From: Mnemiopsis leidyi
Lineage: Eukaryota; Ctenophora; Tentaculata; Lobata; Bolinopsidae
Direction of reading: 5' to 3'
DNA length: 57,022 nucleotides
Assembly (NCBI GenBank): GCA_000226015.1
Contig: JH154463.1
Coordinates: 1 to 57,022 of the forward strand
Position 1 is the stretch's first letter. Every line of letters starts with the position of its first letter. Shown one piece after another: positions 56,740-57,022 of the stretch. The notes under the pieces were generated by a model. The model had not been told where the DNA came from and did not search any database. It was given only the letters and a program-made list of their open reading frames with translations. The position numbers and the translations under genes were made by a program.

Positions 56740-57022
56740 TCATTCAGTGGAATGAAATGATTCTTCTAACGCAACTTGCACTATTTCACCTTTCCTGATA
56801 AAATAGTGAGAGTTCGGATCACCAGTACGCTTCTCTTTCAGTTCTGCAACAAGTTTTTGGCGGGCAACCCTCTCTTCAGGTGTTCTGTTCGGTGAGAGGT
56901 ACACAGTCTTATACCCCTCAATTTCTCTCAGCCGCTTGGCTTTACTCAATATCTGATAAACGATATCAGTACTTCTGACGCTGAATTTGATTGGGCGAAC
57001 TGCGTTCTCCTTAGCTGTCCGA
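56740..57022 (-). CDS. C-terminus of a LINE ORF1-like protein (partial)
   Basis: The frame is open from the window's right edge to a stop at 56740-56742, 93 codons. It reads VRPIKFSVRSTDIVYQILSK, later YLSPNRTPEERVARQKLVAE and HYFIRKGEIV. This layout (RPIKV-type strand, helix, LSPDRT-type turn, basic KLV helix, final FIR-GxIV hairpin) is the RNA-binding C-terminal fold of L1-type ORF1 proteins and recurs in invertebrate retroelement proteins. The N-terminus, and any reverse transcriptase frame if downstream, are not in view: the sequence left of the stop has no such frame, so this is a truncated copy or a stand-alone gene. Confidence 0.65.
   Translation of the reverse strand, partial: RTAKENAVRPIKFSVRSTDIVYQILSKAKRLREIEGYKTVYLSPNRTPEERVARQKLVAELKEKRTGDPNSHYFIRKGEIVQVALEESFHSTE

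Overview
The window looks like nuclear DNA of an early-branching animal. The evidence is spliced genes with GT-AG introns of 0.1 to 16 kb, intronless 7TM receptor genes, AT-rich spacer DNA, microsatellites, a tRNA-derived SINE, small DNA transposons, and the end of a LINE ORF1-like protein. A cnidarian is my best guess, inferred from the receptor type and repeat style; nothing here proves it. Three short runs of N mark assembly gaps.

Layout. 1-1287: a 45-bp tandem array runs straight into a candidate exon of an unrecognised gene. 1.3-10.4 kb: no gene I can support, only small repeats. 10,415-40,824 (+): one gene, assembled here from 22 exons whose phases all agree, encoding a 1158-residue calcium-regulated NADPH oxidase of the NOX5 type. 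Its order is an acidic/RS-repeat N-terminus, four EF-hand pairs (human NOX5 has two), a six-helix haem-binding ferric reductase core, and an FAD/NADPH dehydrogenase domain. Its introns carry an antisense intronless GPCR gene, a SINE, a (TTC)n tract, an array of duplicated 3' splice sites, and a hAT-type element with an exact 8-bp target duplication. 40.8-47.2 kb: intergenic DNA with a TA-flanked MITE and a GC-rich cluster of interlocking inverted repeats. 47,201-52,194 (+): the 5' nine coding exons of an ODF2/cenexin homologue (centriole appendage and sperm-tail coiled-coil protein), which continues past the window. 53,140-54,096 (-): a second intronless GPCR, a paralogue of the first, apparently inside an ODF2 intron. 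54.1-57.0 kb: foldback repeat, poly-G tract, and the C-terminus of a LINE ORF1-like protein on the minus strand.

The two host genes do not form an operon or an obvious pathway. NOX5 makes superoxide in response to Ca2+; ODF2 is structural. The shared themes are architectural: antisense GPCR paralogues nested in introns of neighbouring genes, and tandem repeats or transposons lying directly against 3' splice sites. Exon boundaries were read by eye from splice consensus, reading phase and remembered family sequences; no alignment or transcript was available.
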